The position numbers were made by a program, and so were the translations under genes. Source: Purshia tridentata (Eukaryota > Streptophyta > Magnoliopsida > Rosales > Rosaceae). From it: a stretch of 64,000 nucleotides of DNA. The stretch is from contig QANT01005805.1 of NCBI GenBank assembly GCA_003254885.1, forward strand, positions 1 to 64,000, read 5' to 3'. Position 1 is the first letter of the stretch, and every line of letters begins with the position of its first letter. The notes under the pieces are model-generated. The model did no database searches and was not told the origin of the DNA. It saw only the letters and a program-made list of their open reading frames with translations. Shown piece by piece: positions 24,492 through 37,800 of the stretch.

Positions 24492-25368
24492 CACTAGACA
24501 CTATTTTTATTCATGACCTCTTGAAAGAACATGTCCAAGTTCTGGATTCTTCCTTTCTTCTCTGTTTCATATCAATGTTTAAGCATACAATTTATGTTCG
24601 AAGTATACTTTTTCCCAGTTAGTCAGTTACTGATGTCGTTTTCCTCCCAGTTAGAAGGTTGTGATGGATAACCTGTAGCAGTTAATTTAATATCTTGCGA
24701 TCCAATTGTTCCAATATCCATGCAAATATATTATATGTATCCACTTTTTTCATGCTTAGAAGAAATGTTCTCTTCGTTTTATATAATAGTATAGATGATA
24801 TAACATTATTTCATAGCTGAAATTATTATCATAAGAGTAATATACATTGAACTCACAGGAGATACTACTATACAAGTTACAACCATAGCATGTAGTATGT
24901 ACACTAAAAATAGTTAAACTCTCCCCCTATAAGAAATAAAATAAAATCGTCTTTATATAAACAACTTGATATTTTACGTACAGAACAAAAACAATTTGAT
25001 ATTTTGTGGGGGGAGACTTGAAAAATGAATGGCGTTTGCAATTGAGCTTGGGGAGGCTGGAGTTAGTAGAGTACTCAATATTGAGCTGTCGCCGCCGCCA
25101 TTTGTGTCGTTATCAAACTCTCTCAGAAGGCGCGTGACACTGACGCCCCCCAACCTCCTCTCTCAATGTGTGAAACCGAAACATGCAATTGTGACTCTGT
25201 CACGGGCTGTCATGCAAAAAGAGAACACTTAGCGCATGCAGATTGCAGAACCATCACCACCATCCAATCCAACCCATCCGATTGTACAAAACTCTGAATT
25301 AAAGCTCAGACTTTTCATTCATTAGAGCACAGAGCAGTGTTGTGCTGCAGTAATAGCAGTAGAGCGAA
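24492..25368. other. Intergenic DNA before the BZR1-type gene
   Basis: Contains the KxDL 3' end and AT-rich spacer. A 67-codon frame from ATG 25029 (MAFAIELGEAGVSR) shows no known motif and is probably promoter DNA of the next gene. Nothing else is seen. Confidence 0.5.
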
Positions 25369-25608
25369 ATGGCGGGAACAGGCGGGAGTGGGAGTGGAAG
25401 GAGCGAGAGCGAGAAAGAGAAGACGAAGATGAGGGAGAGGCAGAGGAGAGCCATCACCACCAAAATCTTCCACGGTTTGCGCAAGCACGGGGGCTACCGC
25501 CTCTCTCCGCGCGCCGACATCAACGAGGTGCTCCGTCATCTCGCCAAGGAAGCTGGCTTTCAGGTTGAACCCGATGGTACCACCTACCGCCCCAATGTGT
25601 GTGTGTAA
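25369..25608 (+). CDS. BZR1-type DNA-binding domain protein, short frame of 79 aa
   Basis: The frame starts [10 protein letters not shown], has the basic stretch [19 protein letters not shown], and continues to [15 protein letters not shown] and EPDGTTYR. This is the N-terminal BZR1/BES1 domain (an atypical bHLH), also found on the nuclear beta-amylases BAM7/8. After TTYRP the frame reads NVCV and stops at a TG repeat. In BZR1, BES1 and BAM7/8 an intron normally follows this codon; a GTAAGA donor does lie at the stop (near 25606), but I find no plausible downstream exon. The neighbouring +1 frame stays open to 25863 (see next entry). Either a short DNA-binding-only protein, a frameshifted gene or a broken copy. 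Confidence 0.7.
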   Translation: MAGTGGSGSGRSESEKEKTKMRERQRRAITTKIFHGLRKHGGYRLSPRADINEVLRHLAKEAGFQVEPDGTTYRPNVCV

Positions 25609-25863
25609 GAAGGTTTTAAATTGCTGTCCTGGTTGTGGGGGCCCCAAAGCGAGTGCCACAATGGTGGTGGCGGCAGCAGCAACACCATCCCCAAGTAGCA
25701 GCCTGGTCATGTGCGGCGGCGAGTGTTCGACCACAGCCTCACCAAGTCAACTCCCTGCGTTCAACAGTAACAGAAGCAGCAGTATGAACGTCCACCACCA
25801 CATGCAGGAAGCCAGGGCGTCCAACCACACCACGCCCGATCCTTCCCCTCTGCACCGCCCTTA
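25598..25863 (+). pseudogene. Open continuation frame after the BZR1-type domain
   Basis: Directly after the TG repeat (about 25598-25607) a second frame is open for about 85 codons to a stop at 25861-25863. It has Ala-, Ser- and Thr-rich stretches (VVAAAATPSPSSS), the motif CCPGCGG, a His patch (NVHHHMQEAR) and ends PLHRP. GC content is high and alike on both sides of the switch. One extra TG unit would join it to the preceding domain. I do not recognise it as a known BZR1 or beta-amylase tail, so it may be only an untranslated 3' region. Confidence 0.4.
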
Positions 25864-26386
25864 GAAAAACTACCGTACAATTTTAAGTAATATTAGAATC
25901 AGAAATATGAAAATTTATGTAGAAATTTACAAAACATAGTTCGTTCATCTCATTTAGTGGATGCAGCCTGATGATTAGAGAGTGTAGAATATGAAGTTTC
26001 ATATTGGTGAAAGAAAGAACCTATTTTGGGAAATCAATTTTTACAAAGACATCAAGCCCTTATTTCCTTTGAAAAGGGCACGATCCAATTCCAAACGCAG
26101 GGCAAATAACTAAAATTTGATACTCAAAATTGATCAAAGCATTTCAGCTCTTTTACGTGGTGGTAACAATTCCCTCACCTCATGCAATGCAACTACCATT
26201 TCTTACAGTAAAAGTTATAGTTATAGCAGCTTGACCCAACTAAAGCCACTCCAAGTTTGAAAGCCACAACTACTAGCATTATTAACTCACATAATTCATC
26301 GAAATGTGAAATCCAAGTCTACTCATCTCAGTAACTCTACAAATGAGGGAAAATTAACTTGCATTCAGCATTTCAGACTCTATAAT
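25864..26386. other. Convergent intergenic spacer
   Basis: About 520 AT-rich bases between the BZR1-type gene (+) and DRT111 (-). It must hold the 3' ends of both. No further feature is seen. Confidence 0.6.
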
Positions 26387-29316
26387 TCAAACGAAACCAG
26401 GGATTTCTCCTGTAACTGGAGCCAACTCATTGTTGCCGAACCTCTCCTCATCATAAAATGTGGCACGGACCACTCTACCTCCAAAGTACCGACCGTCAAG
26501 GTCAACCAATGCTTTAGTCGTTTCTTCGGATCTCTCAAACTGCACAAAGATTCTTACTGCCTCATCCACAGGGAAATTTGGCTCTGTTATCTCAAATATA
26601 AGCACCCGGGTCACAGTCCCATACTTTGAGCACTCTGATGCTACTTCATCTTCTAACTCATCATCAACCTCGCCAGGGCCCACCTTCGAGAACAAAGCAT
26701 ATCAGCGGCTCATTTTATTAAATGAAGAATCACATTACACAAGTAAAATCACTATTTATCCCCCTGTATAAGTAGCCTAAAACAAGGTATACATCTCAAT
26801 TCTCAAAAGAGTCACAAATTTGGTTACTTTTATATTATATTTATAAATGTAATATTGCTTGAATTCATGTTGTAAAAGGAAAATTATTGACGTTAACTGA
26901 AAATTAATGTACTTGTAAAATTAACTCAAAGAACAGAGTCTTTCAAGTTAAATAATAAATGTTGAAGTTTGTTTTCATATTGTGTGCTTAGTGCCACCAC
27001 CCATCCTTATTATTTACCGCACCACATTTTGTTCATGTTTGGTAGCTGATTTCGTGAAATCTTAAGTAAGTTTTCAGTGAGTGCAGTGTAGTTTATAAAG
27101 AAATTTATAGTGCAGAATCAGGTTCTGTTTCAACTAGGGTTGATCATATCAAGGAGGATCAGCCCTTGTTGGCCAGCACTAAATCTGAATGTGTGTTTGT
27201 TAGCCATCTGCCATAAATACCATGGTACTTTGTGCTAGACACTAACAAGTTGTTTCTCTCATAATATCATTGCACTTTCACATATAGAAAAGAACATGTT
27301 CGGCTGATAGGGGTTTCATGGCTAGATTTGTATATAACATTAGGAGAGGGGGGAGAGAGAGAGAAAAGAAAGAATGGACGTTGGAAATTAAGTGTTATGT
27401 TTTGGGTGACTGAATTGTATTTTAGGATGCATCTAGGAAGGTAGATATAAGAAACTTAACCTAAGTTTCTTTGTTCGTTTACTACAGTCAAATGGCTACC
27501 CTAAACGGCTACACTACACAAAAAAGAGATCCTTTCCCTAAACCTCTCTCCACTCTTGGGGGTTTGACTACTTGCTAACCCTAAAACCCCTTCCACTCTT
27601 CGGGGTTTGACTACTTGCTTCACTAAAAGTTGAACCCAAAGCCTAGAAGTGAGAGATACAAGGACCACTGGTAAGTTATTTCTATCGTAATTGTACATAT
27701 TGGATATTAATGTGCCTTCTTCATCCCATATCTTATCCAGCAAATACAAGCTTCAACATGATATATTTAAGGCATAGTTTTAGGAAATATGAGTTCACAA
27801 CGATTATTTAAAGGAACAAAGACATTCTCAGAATACGGAACATTCAATTCACAATAGCAGCATTGAACTTTTGGTCGTCCAAGTTTACTTGTATCTTCTA
27901 ATATTTTGTTCACTTAACTACTAGTCTGATACTAACAACTCCAACCAGGGTAGACTTTTTGCAACCTACAAATCACATAGAAGCATGCATTTCTCTATAA
28001 TGTACTTTCTGTACAGTACGGTTAACATGAATGGTGATACTCTGGCTATTACCCAAATGTAACTGATGCCAAAGGCAGAAGGGAAGACCTCAACCTAAAA
28101 TCAAAGGAGCAGATTGGTTTGCACTACCAACTACAGCTTGAATAAACTTTCCATGCAACAATACAGGAGTATGACATGCTCAAAACTTCATAAATAATTG
28201 AACCATTGCAATTTTCCTCTAATTAGCACTTATACGAGTTTGTTTCTGCAAAGTAGCTTTTGAAATAGGTATATTACTAGTTCATATACTACATGTTTAA
28301 CAAGATCCACATCGAAATACAAATGATTGTAAATCATATATTTGTTGCATTACCACTCAAAGCACAAAACAGAACGAATGAGTGAACATTCAAGCAGTAT
28401 CCATACACCACACTGCATTTACAAGCAAAAAGCATGAATAAAGTATCATAAAGTATATGCATACCATGTTCCTAAGCAGCAAAACCCGAGTTGGTGGCCC
28501 GTTAAGGCTGACACTCTTCACCTTCTTATCCGGCTTTGTTTCACTGGCATTCACAATCACCCCGGCTCGCCTATCTGTTTTCTTGGCCATCAAGGGAGTA
28601 GTAATCCCCTGCTCCTGCTTCCCAAGTCCTTGCCCCTCCTTCCACCCCATCTTCGCCATCATTCTTTGCGCTGCGGTCATTTGGCCGCCAGCCCCTACCC
28701 CCAACCCGCCGCTCTCCGATTTCCCAATAGTAAAACCGTCCGCATTACTCGGCGGAGAGGGTGACCGCGGAATCGGAACTGCCCCGCTCATCGCCGCACG
28801 CCTCCTCCACGCTTCCTCACCCGAAATGTTCAACCGCGAATCGCCTCCGAAATCCCTCTCTCTCTCCCTCTCTCTTTCTCTCTCCTCCCTCTCCCTCCTC
28901 TCCTTCTCCTCCTCCTCCTGCCGCCTCCTTTCGAGCTCTCTTCTCATCTCGGCCTCCATTGCCTTCTTCTTCCTCTCCCTCTTGTACTCGTCGTAGTCGT
29001 TCGGCCTCGCCGGATCATACTCCTCCAGCACCGTGGACGTGACGCCCACCAGAGCAGGATGCGCCACGTCATTGGGCATCACCAAGGGCAACGGTGCAAC
29101 CGCCAGTGACGCTGTAGCTTTCGGCTGGGCCGAAACAGACGGTTTGGGCTTGTTCTGAGCTTTGAGAACCGTCTGAGGCGGCGCGAAAACCGATGAAGGT
29201 TTGCGGAGGGTCTGCGGCGCCATTTTGGTGCTGCTCGACCACACCGTGGGGTTGCTGGGTTTCTCTTCGTCGGCCGAAGAGGGTGGAGGGAGGTCTCCGT
29301 ACAACCCACCTAGCAT
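26387..29316 (-). CDS. DRT111: DRT111/SFPS, SPF45-type splicing factor, 382 aa
   Basis: Nuclear G-patch and RRM protein related to human SPF45 (RBM17); in Arabidopsis it affects splicing in phytochrome and ABA responses. Two coding exons: 28465-29316 and 26387-26683, with a large 1781-base intron. The start MLGGLYGDLPPP is the family hallmark; a linker holds VWSSSTKMAPQTLRKPSS and EEYDPARPNDYDEY. A long Arg/Glu-rich helix (ELERRRQEEEEKERRERE) is partly encoded by a CTC/TCC repeat. The G-patch (MAKMGWKEGQGLGKQEQG, then PLMAKKTDRRAG) precedes the RRM (RVLLLRNM..GPGEVDDELEDEV..YGTVTRVLIFE..FVQFERSEETTKALVDLDGRYFGGRVVRATFYDE). It ends PVTGEIPGFV, as in Arabidopsis. The intron splits RNM/VGPG. Confidence 0.95.
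27537..27625. repeat. 43-base imperfect tandem repeat in the DRT111 intron
   Basis: The block CCACTCTT(G/C)GGGGTTTGACTACTTGCT appears from 27550 and again from 27593. The copies differ at one or two bases in the shared core. It lies within the intron. Confidence 0.75.
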
Positions 29317-30293
29317 TTCGACTCTACGCACTTCCTCTTTTGCAGCTAAAGAGCTCCAAAAATCCTAGAAATAATGCAAGCTTATGGATTGATGTGAATT
29401 TGCGGGGTCCTGATAGAGATTTGTGGTTTTAGTGGAAATTGTGAGATTAGGGTTTTGGGGTTGGATTGGTGGGGTGCTTAGAGATTGGTCCAAATTCTGA
29501 GAGGTCCAAATACAGGAGCAAGTGATGTGTAGGATGTGCAGCGATTCACTCGCCTTCTGCTCCTCGTCTTCTTCAGCAAAACAACGGTGAGCAAGTCTTT
29601 TATTGGTATGGTGATTCCTACAGTTACTGTTCGTTCGGTAAACGTTTGTTTTTGGTTTTTCAGTGTTTTTTACTTTTAATTTCAGTTTTTTTACTTTTAA
29701 GTTTTAACCCACATTTCTCTTTCTTTTTCGTTTTTTCATCTCGGATCCCGCTTCTCTGTTTTTATTCACACGAAAAATTCATTAATTAATTTTTAGTATT
29801 TAAAATATTTCTTTTCGTAATTGACATTTAAAAGAAAAACTTATTGTGGTATATTTTTCACACATGAATTAGTCTCAATAATAAAGGCATTAATTCATTA
29901 GATGGATATAAATATAGAATAAAAGAGTATTTGCATCAAGCATGCGAATACATGGCAAAGTCCAAACGCTCAGCATATAATCATTACTTAAAGAAATACT
30001 GTCCATTTAGACTATATAATAATTGGCATACATGAATCCATTTATCAATATAATTTATGCACTTGACTTTTTAGTGTCTAAACATTATCTACATGGAAGC
30101 CTACACAATAAATAAGACAAGATAATCGGTACATAGAGAAATATCAATTATGCTCTTACTTTTGTTCAAAAATACATATTATGCCCTTACTTAAAACAAT
30201 TTTAGTAATTATTTAAAAGTCAATGTTATATAATAATTACTATTACTCCACTTTTATTCAACCATTTACTTTTTTTATTGCCCCAATTTTTCA

Positions 30294-30462
30294 AGAAATT
30301 ATTAAATAATTGTATACGGTCACGTATAATCAAACTATGTTTTATATTACAGTTGACATTATCAATATTATATGCCACAAATATAAATCCGTCATCTACT
30401 TATATTATAACACTTGAATTATATTATGTGACGGTGTTACGATTGTACATAATAATTTTTTT
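30294..30462. mobile_element. Possible AT-rich MITE with imperfect terminal inverted repeats
   Basis: The left side (AAATTATTAAATAATTGTATACGGTCAC) is roughly the complement of the right side (GTGACGGTGTTACGATTGTA then CATAATAATTT). Related words (ACGGT.TTAC or ATACGGTCA) appear at about 45118-45265 and 57148-57210, which suggests a family. Arms are diverged, so the confidence is low. Confidence 0.35.
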
Positions 30463-31036
30463 TATTCTTTTTTGTTTACTATAATTTTTATGGCATGTAT
30501 TTATGTAATACTTGTAGTTATTAATTAATATTACATGATATTCTGATAAGCTGCAATTCTCAACCTCATAAACAAAACAAAACAAAAAACCTTTGGAGGT
30601 CATGGTTTACTAACTTCTAAAAGTTAGGACAATAACAATAACAAATTTTGTAATAAAATCCAAAATCATTATTTTAAATCCTTATCCATGACATTTTAAA
30701 TCCTTATTCATGATTAGTTTTACAATGTTAACATTTTCAATAATAGCATTACTAATTCAATTCCATTATGCATTTTGGACATTTACATTTTGGATTACTC
30801 ATCCAACTTACCAATTATAAATAAAAGATTTTTCACATTTTAATAGTATTATTAAGTTATTGAGGTGGTTCAACATAAAAAATAATTATATAGTGTGTCA
30901 AATAAGAAAAAAATGAAGAATTTACTTGGAAGATTATATTGTTATGCACACCTCATAACGTAGTCTCATGATATAAAATATATTTAATCACAATTAAATA
31001 GTAAATATTTAAATTTGATTGATTATTTATAATGAT

Positions 31037-31186
31037 CAATTCAACAATGATCTAAAAATAAATGATTCAAAATTATGAAATTACATTAGACAGACCTCAA
31101 TCAAGTTTAGACAATTCAATAATGACCTAAAAATAAACGATTTCAAATTATGAAATTATTTTAGATAGACCTCAATCAAGTTTAGT
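31037..31186. repeat. 75-base tandem duplication, diverged
   Basis: Two copies start at 31037 and 31112 with CAATTCAA(C/T)AATGA(T/C)CTAAAAATAAA and share ATTATGAAATTA and AGACCTCAATCAAGTTTAG. About ten bases differ, so this is an older event than the tandem pairs at 9.9 and 22.2 kb. Confidence 0.85.
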
Positions 31187-31887
31187 CAATTATAACCATT
31201 AGAGATGAAATATATCATTACTACTAAGGTATTTCTTTGATTTTATCCCAATTATAAACACAACAAATAAAGGCACCTAAAAGGAAAAAAGAAAAGAGGC
31301 AAAGAGAAATGCAGTACATATTAGACAATAGATGCCCCCCAAGCAAGTGGACAACAAAACTCCAAGGCTCCAACTTTAAAGGAGAGCAACAAAACCTAGC
31401 TAGCAAGAGATTCAAGAGAATGACATATTTCCATGCCCAAATCTTAACTCAACAATATAATATATTTTTCCTAACAAAAACTTCAAATACCTATCCAATT
31501 CTTTTTAGAGTTTAGGAAAAAAAAAAACCATAATATATAAGTTATTAACACACAGAATGAAGAAATATAATTTTCAGAGCCGTATAATAATTCCACGCTT
31601 CTATAATTATATTTCATCTCCGATAACACTCTCAACCCCCCCTCCCCTCCCGCGATTGCAGGCCTTTGGGTTATTCCTCTCTCTCTGACCCTCAATAGAG
31701 ATCCAATCAAATCAAAAATCTAGGGTTTCGTATTGCATGCTTGGATCACTTGGTGTTTGCGGTGTTTCGGCGATTGGTGAATTATCGATTGGGGATTTCG
31801 TGAGGGGTGCTAGGGTTTGTTTCCTCGGCCGTCGCAGATCCGACTTCGGTTCGGCAATTGGAGGCGGTTTTCGCTGCGTAATTCACC

Positions 31888-34800
31888 ATGTTTTGGCGTA
31901 TGGCCGGCTTGTCCACTGCGTCTCCGGTGAGTTAGGCGACGTCGTTTCTTATTGTTTTGTTATTCGGTTATGGTACAGTGATTGATTCTTTGTAATATAT
32001 CTGGATTGAATCTTGACGAGGTTTTATTGATTTTTTCTTAATTCTCTGTTTGGCTGGTGATAAATGTGGGATCAGAATAGAGTTTGGGATGTTGGATCCC
32101 AGGAAGTATTATTGAGTGCCAACTCCCGGGGGGGGGGGGGNNNNNNNNNNGGGGGGGGGGGGGGGGGGGGGCTTGGCAATTGAATTTCTTTGTATTTCTT
32201 CAAGAATGTACTGGATCCGGAATTTGGATTAGTTGTTTAGTATACATATTTTTAATACGTCAGTCTGCAGTAGTTGGCATTAAGTTCTTAGATTTTCCTT
32301 ATTGCATTGGTTGTAGTTGAACTTCCTCTGCCTTTTTGGTTTAGTCTCTTGGTGAATGTTATCGGAAAATTACTTATTTCAATTTAAACTTGGGAGAGTG
32401 CCTTTAGAATATATAGGTTTTTGGTTAAATGGGATTCGAAGATATAGTTATTTTGGCTCGAATTTTCATTTTACACTTAGATTCTAACAGTTGCTAAATG
32501 GGATTTTTTGAAAATGTGGGTCGGAAAATCAGGACATGAGTATATGTAGCTTAGAAAGTTTCCTTGAAGCATCAGTTATATCTGCTCTGAATTACATTAT
32601 GTCTTATGCCTCTCTCTAGAGGGCTGGAAATGGTTTGCAGATGTCACTATGCTTGTATTTACCTTACATTAACTTATTTCAGGTGATTCATACTACCAGT
32701 TTTCACTAATAGGGAAGACTAGCTTTTTTCTGCTTGGTTTTTAGCCAAAGTCCTGCCTTTTACGTCTGTTTTTATGTTTCAGGTGGAGACAATTCTGGAC
32801 AAGGAAAATTTCACATTGGAAGAACTTCTTGATGAAGACGAAATAATTCAAGAATGCAAAGCTCTTAACGGGCGCCTAATCAATTTGTAATGCTCCTTCC
32901 ATTTCCAAACTACCTATATCTTTTAGCTTTTGCTTTCTTTTGTTGACTCTTTGTTTACTATTGTTCCTCAATGAGTGAGGAAATATAGGGTTTCTATTTT
33001 TATGCTTAGTGTATTTGGAAGAGAGCTACCGGTCATGTGTTGCCATAAATGATGTTATGTATGCACAGATGTGCCAATAGATCAATGGGTTTAAAGGTGA
33101 AAGCATAAATTGAACACTTCATTCTCAGGGTTCTTTTAAAATGTGCCTTTTCAAGGATTTTGGTTTTTCATGCCAATTTGTTCTTTTTGAAATGACTACA
33201 TTAGGAACTTTTTTTTTGTTTTGATCTATATCTTTATGGAATTTAACCTCTTTGTCTTTTTAAAATATCCTTTGCCATTCATTCAGAATTTGAGTACATT
33301 AGTTTCTCTGGCCAAAAAAAAAAATTTCCTTCAGAATTTTTAGTTTCCCTTTCACAAATTTATTCGTATCATTAGCAACTCTATCTTTGAAGGTCTGATT
33401 TTCGTAACTTTTTTATAAAAGTTATATCTCTTGTTGATATGTGTAATAGGTCAATGGGTTTAAAGGCGAAAGCATAGTTGTAACACTGCTGTTGATGGAT
33501 GTGATGCAAATCCTTGGTGTTGAACTGAGATTTAGCTTGGATTACTTGATTTCCATGTCTATTTGAAATGTCGACCCTAAAAACTCTCTTTTGATTTCTT
33601 TTCCAAATGGATAAAATGCATTTTTATTTTTCAAATTTTCAGATTAGTGTTTTCGTTACCTTTTTTCTCTGGGAAAAAAAATATAAAATTGTCTTGACTC
33701 TGATTCGTCCTAATAATATAAAAATGTTATTTTCATTTGTTAGTACTGTTGTGTTTGTTATGTGCTTAACCATCTAACAAGACTTGTTTTCATTTTTCAA
33801 CATCAGTTATTTATTTATTTATTTTTATTTTGTGCTGCCTCGTGTTGCAGTTTGCGAGAAAGAGCCCAGGTTGAGCAACTCATACGATACATTGTTGAAG
33901 AAACTCCCGAGGATACTGAAAAGAGGCGAACTTTCAAGTAGGTTGCTTTAAGCGTACATGTAAACATGAGCCTTGACGATTTTTTCTACCTATTTGATTG
34001 ACTTTTCAATTATTGTTTCACAGATTTCCTTTTATTGCATGTGAGATATTTACTTGTGAAGTTGATATCATACTCAAAACATTGGTAGAGGATGAGGAGG
34101 TTAGTAGCTCTAACTATTCAATGTCATTGCCTCTGGTTTAAAGTTTGAAGAATGTATAAAGAATTCAACTTTTTAACCTCTTGGTTATTTCATGTTGGCA
34201 GTTGATGAACTTGTTGTTTTCCTTTCTGGAACCAAATAATTCACATAGCACACTCTTGGCCGGGTACTTTAGCAAGGTATTGCTTTGTTGAACTTCTAAA
34301 TTCATATTTTGGCAAGAAAGTAATTTTCTTCTTCCCCCTTTCTTTTCTTTGTTTTTTATTCAATAAAATATATTTTGTGTAAGAAAATTTCAGTAGCATA
34401 TTACATGGGTTTTTATTTATGTTAATTTGTCCATCCTAGGTTGTTGTTTGCCTGCTTTTGCGCAAGGCGGTTCCTTTTCTGCACTATATTCAGGTAAGTC
34501 CATTAATTTGTTTTTTGTGTTTCTTTTGAAAATCCCTTCTGTTTATGCATTATTTTCCTTAATTTATGTTGTGACATGAGCCATTTTTTGAAATACATTT
34601 AATTTTAAAAATTATTTTTTAAAAGTATTGTTGAACTGGTGTACTTTTCTTATATGGGCATCCAGGGTCATCCGGAAATTATCAAGAAGCTAGTTGATTT
34701 GATTGGAATTACATCCATCATGGAGGTTGGTTGTTGCTAAGCTTTGTTTGTTGATTCTGGTATATGGAACTTCTGCAATTCACTGTTTAGAGCTATACAA

Positions 34801-37800
34801 CAGTAATTTAGCATCTCGAGCTTTTGATATCACCCCTTACATAAGGAAAAATCTGCTGGCTATTAAATATTGGTGCACTTTTTATTAATTGTTCTCAGTT
34901 AGGCAGGGTGGTTTTTGAAAACCCGATTTATCTGTTGTACAGGTTTTGATACGTCTGGTTGGTGCTGATGAACACATGTATTCAAACTATATGGAAGCAA
35001 TGCACTGGATACAAGATACTGATGTGCTAGAGATGATTGTGGATAAGTTCAGCTCTTCGGTAAGTGATTTGTTTTACGTATAAACTATATTTATAAGACT
35101 GAATATTTATGCAAAGCCACGGTGTTTTTTTTTTTTTTAAAAAAAAAATTTATAAAAATTATTTGTTGTTATCATTATTATTGTTTCTATACTAAGGAAA
35201 AGGCTGTGCAATTTTGAATTGCCTGTATGGAAAAAATTTTAGCACGTATATCTTTCTTTTTTCTATACTTCCTAGTCTCAATAAATGGAATATCTATTTG
35301 CTGTGCTTTACGAATGTTAACTATTTATGAAAAGACTTTTAAGGGCATGATTTCTACAGGATTCTCCTGAAGTGCATGCTAATGCCGCAGAGACACTTTG
35401 TGCTATAACACGGTTTGCTCCACCTGGACTTTCTTCTAAAATCTCCAGCCCAAGGTAGCATTTTTATTCTTATATTTACTAATTATACAAGCGTTTCTGC
35501 TGTAGCTTATGTGTTAAATGTTCATTTTTCTATAATACGCAGTTTTATAGGGAGATTATTTCGGCATGCTTTGGAGGATTCACGGCCAAAATCTGTTCTT
35601 GTTAACTCATTGTCGGTATGCATCTCTTTGTTAGACCCTAGAAGGCTAACTTTGGGAACTTATCATATGTATGGACGTCAAATGACTCATGGATCCACAG
35701 TTACTGCTAATCCCGAGACTGTTGTGGGTATGCTGGAGAGCCTAGGTAACGTTATCTCCTTTGGTTCATGGTATTTACATTTGATTAAGTTTTAGATCAT
35801 ATATGACTGCTATGCGGACACTTTCATGTCTGTGTAGGGTGTTATTATTTCCCCTTTTTATGGCAATAGGAATCTGAAGCAGAATTTTTTGCTTGAAGGA
35901 GTAATTTCTCTTTATCATCATAAAGTAAATACTGATTAGGCTTCTTTACTGCAGGTGAGTTGCTGAAGCTTTTGGATGTTTCCTCAGTGGACAATATATT
36001 GTTTACTACATATGGCAAGTTGCAGCCGCCTCTTGGAAAACATCGGTTAAAGGTGACTCCTTTTATGGGATTCTCATGTCCTCTTTTCTGTAATTAAAGA
36101 ATTGACTAGTTTCTGATTTATTTAATTTCTTTCTTTCTTTGTTCACAAAAATTTGACTTTTTGATTGCACTGTGTTGTTGGGGCATCATTAATTATTTGG
36201 GATTTCACTTGACATATCTACAAACTCTCAAAATTTGTAATGCAACTATCAATGGTGTCTTGAGGGCAATCTTTGTATCTTTATGCTGCTTACACTTGAC
36301 CATGGAACTTCTCAGGTTGTAGAGTTCATTTCAGTATTACTTACAGTTGGTAGTGAAGCTGCCGAGAAGGAATTGATTAGTCTTGGAGCAGTACAAAGAA
36401 TTTTAGACTTGCTTTTTAAGTAAGCCCAGAACTTTTCTTGTTTGATAAAGAGTGATTTGGTACTAGGCCTTATTTTCTGGTTTTATTTCAACTCCAGGTA
36501 TCCATATAACAACTTTGTACATCACCACATAGAAAACATATTAGTCTCATGTTTGGAAAGCAAGAATGCTCCTCTTGTTGAACATCTTCTTCGTGAGTGT
36601 GATCTTGTTGGAAAAATACTTCAAGCGGAAAAGAATTTTGAATTGGCTGCTGATTCAGATAAGGTGGTGCTCCTTCACATTTTGAATTATTGTTATCTTA
36701 AATACAGTAATTTATTTATATTTTTGTGTTGTACTGGTAGTTTGTTGAAGCACTATTTAAACATCGACTTGTTTCATTTTTCTTGCAGCCAACAGTTCCT
36801 GCTGAGGGTAAATCCGCACCAAGGATCGGTAATATTGGACATTTAACTCGTATATCCAACAAACTCATTCAGCTGGGGAATAACATTAACGAGATTCAGG
36901 CATATCTGCAGGTTTTTATTTCTATTTCTTCATATTTATGTATTTTGGTTTTTGAAGTTAAATATTTATGGAACAGATATCTTGAAGTGAAGCACCCTGT
37001 TATGGGTTGAAGCCCAGTCTTAGATGGTTTGTTTTAGTGGTGCACAGACTCCTTTCACTTCTTTTTCTTCTCTGTTGATTTTCCGCTTACTCTGTATGTA
37101 GGTCCCCCTAGGCTTCTTATTATTTTTACTTTAGTTATAAAAATTTAGTATTTTTGGAATTTTCCAGTGTTTTAGCACTTTTGTTGAAGTGGAAAAAAGA
37201 TATACCTAACTGTTATTCCTTACATTTCCTCTCCAACTCCTTGTCAATACTAGTTCAATATGATATCCTTTTTTCGGCTTCTTAAATTTATCCATCTCCA
37301 TTTTTGGTTGCTTTTGTATGGAGTTATGTAGTTATTACCACCTAAATTAAACTTTCTATACAGAATAGCACAAACATGATGCTATCAGAAAAAGTACTGT
37401 GGTGTAATTTTTTTAATGTCAAAGTGATTTTTAGAGTTGTAATTATTTTGACAGGAAAACAATGAGTGGAATGATTGGCAGACAAATGTTCTAGCAAAGC
37501 GTAACACAGTGGAGAATGTATATCAGTGGGCCTGTGGGTATGTTTATTTATCCGTCAAAAGTATTTGGTCTTTTCATCCCACATTTTCATTTGATTTGCA
37601 ATTGCATATCCCGAGTAAACCTCAGGTAAATCACATATAGTTATTAGTGCATATTGCACACATGAAGAGATGTAGTTTCTTTCTAGTAAATTGTTCGTTT
37701 TCAGCTTGTTGAAACTATATCAATCTATCAATGTCACTCTTCCTCTTTCATTTCTTATTATTCTCTGCTGTTCTACTGATATCTATTTTCAGCTATTTAA

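Larger units (their letters stand above)
29317..31887. other. Divergent region between DRT111 and the SAPS gene
   Basis: The two genes are transcribed away from each other. Near DRT111 there is a telo-box; near the SAPS gene there is a leader from about 31.65 kb with a telo-box at 31721-31728. Between 29.8 and 31.6 kb the DNA is very AT-rich and holds repeats described separately. No coding frame is supported. Confidence 0.6.

Noticed and set aside
25029-25232. 67-codon frame MAFAIELGEAGV.. before the BZR1-type gene
   Set aside because: No motif, no codon trend; more likely promoter sequence.
28457-29042. Ser/Pro-rich plus-strand frames opposite DRT111
   Set aside because: Antisense of the Arg/Glu-rich helix; CT-repeat composition only.
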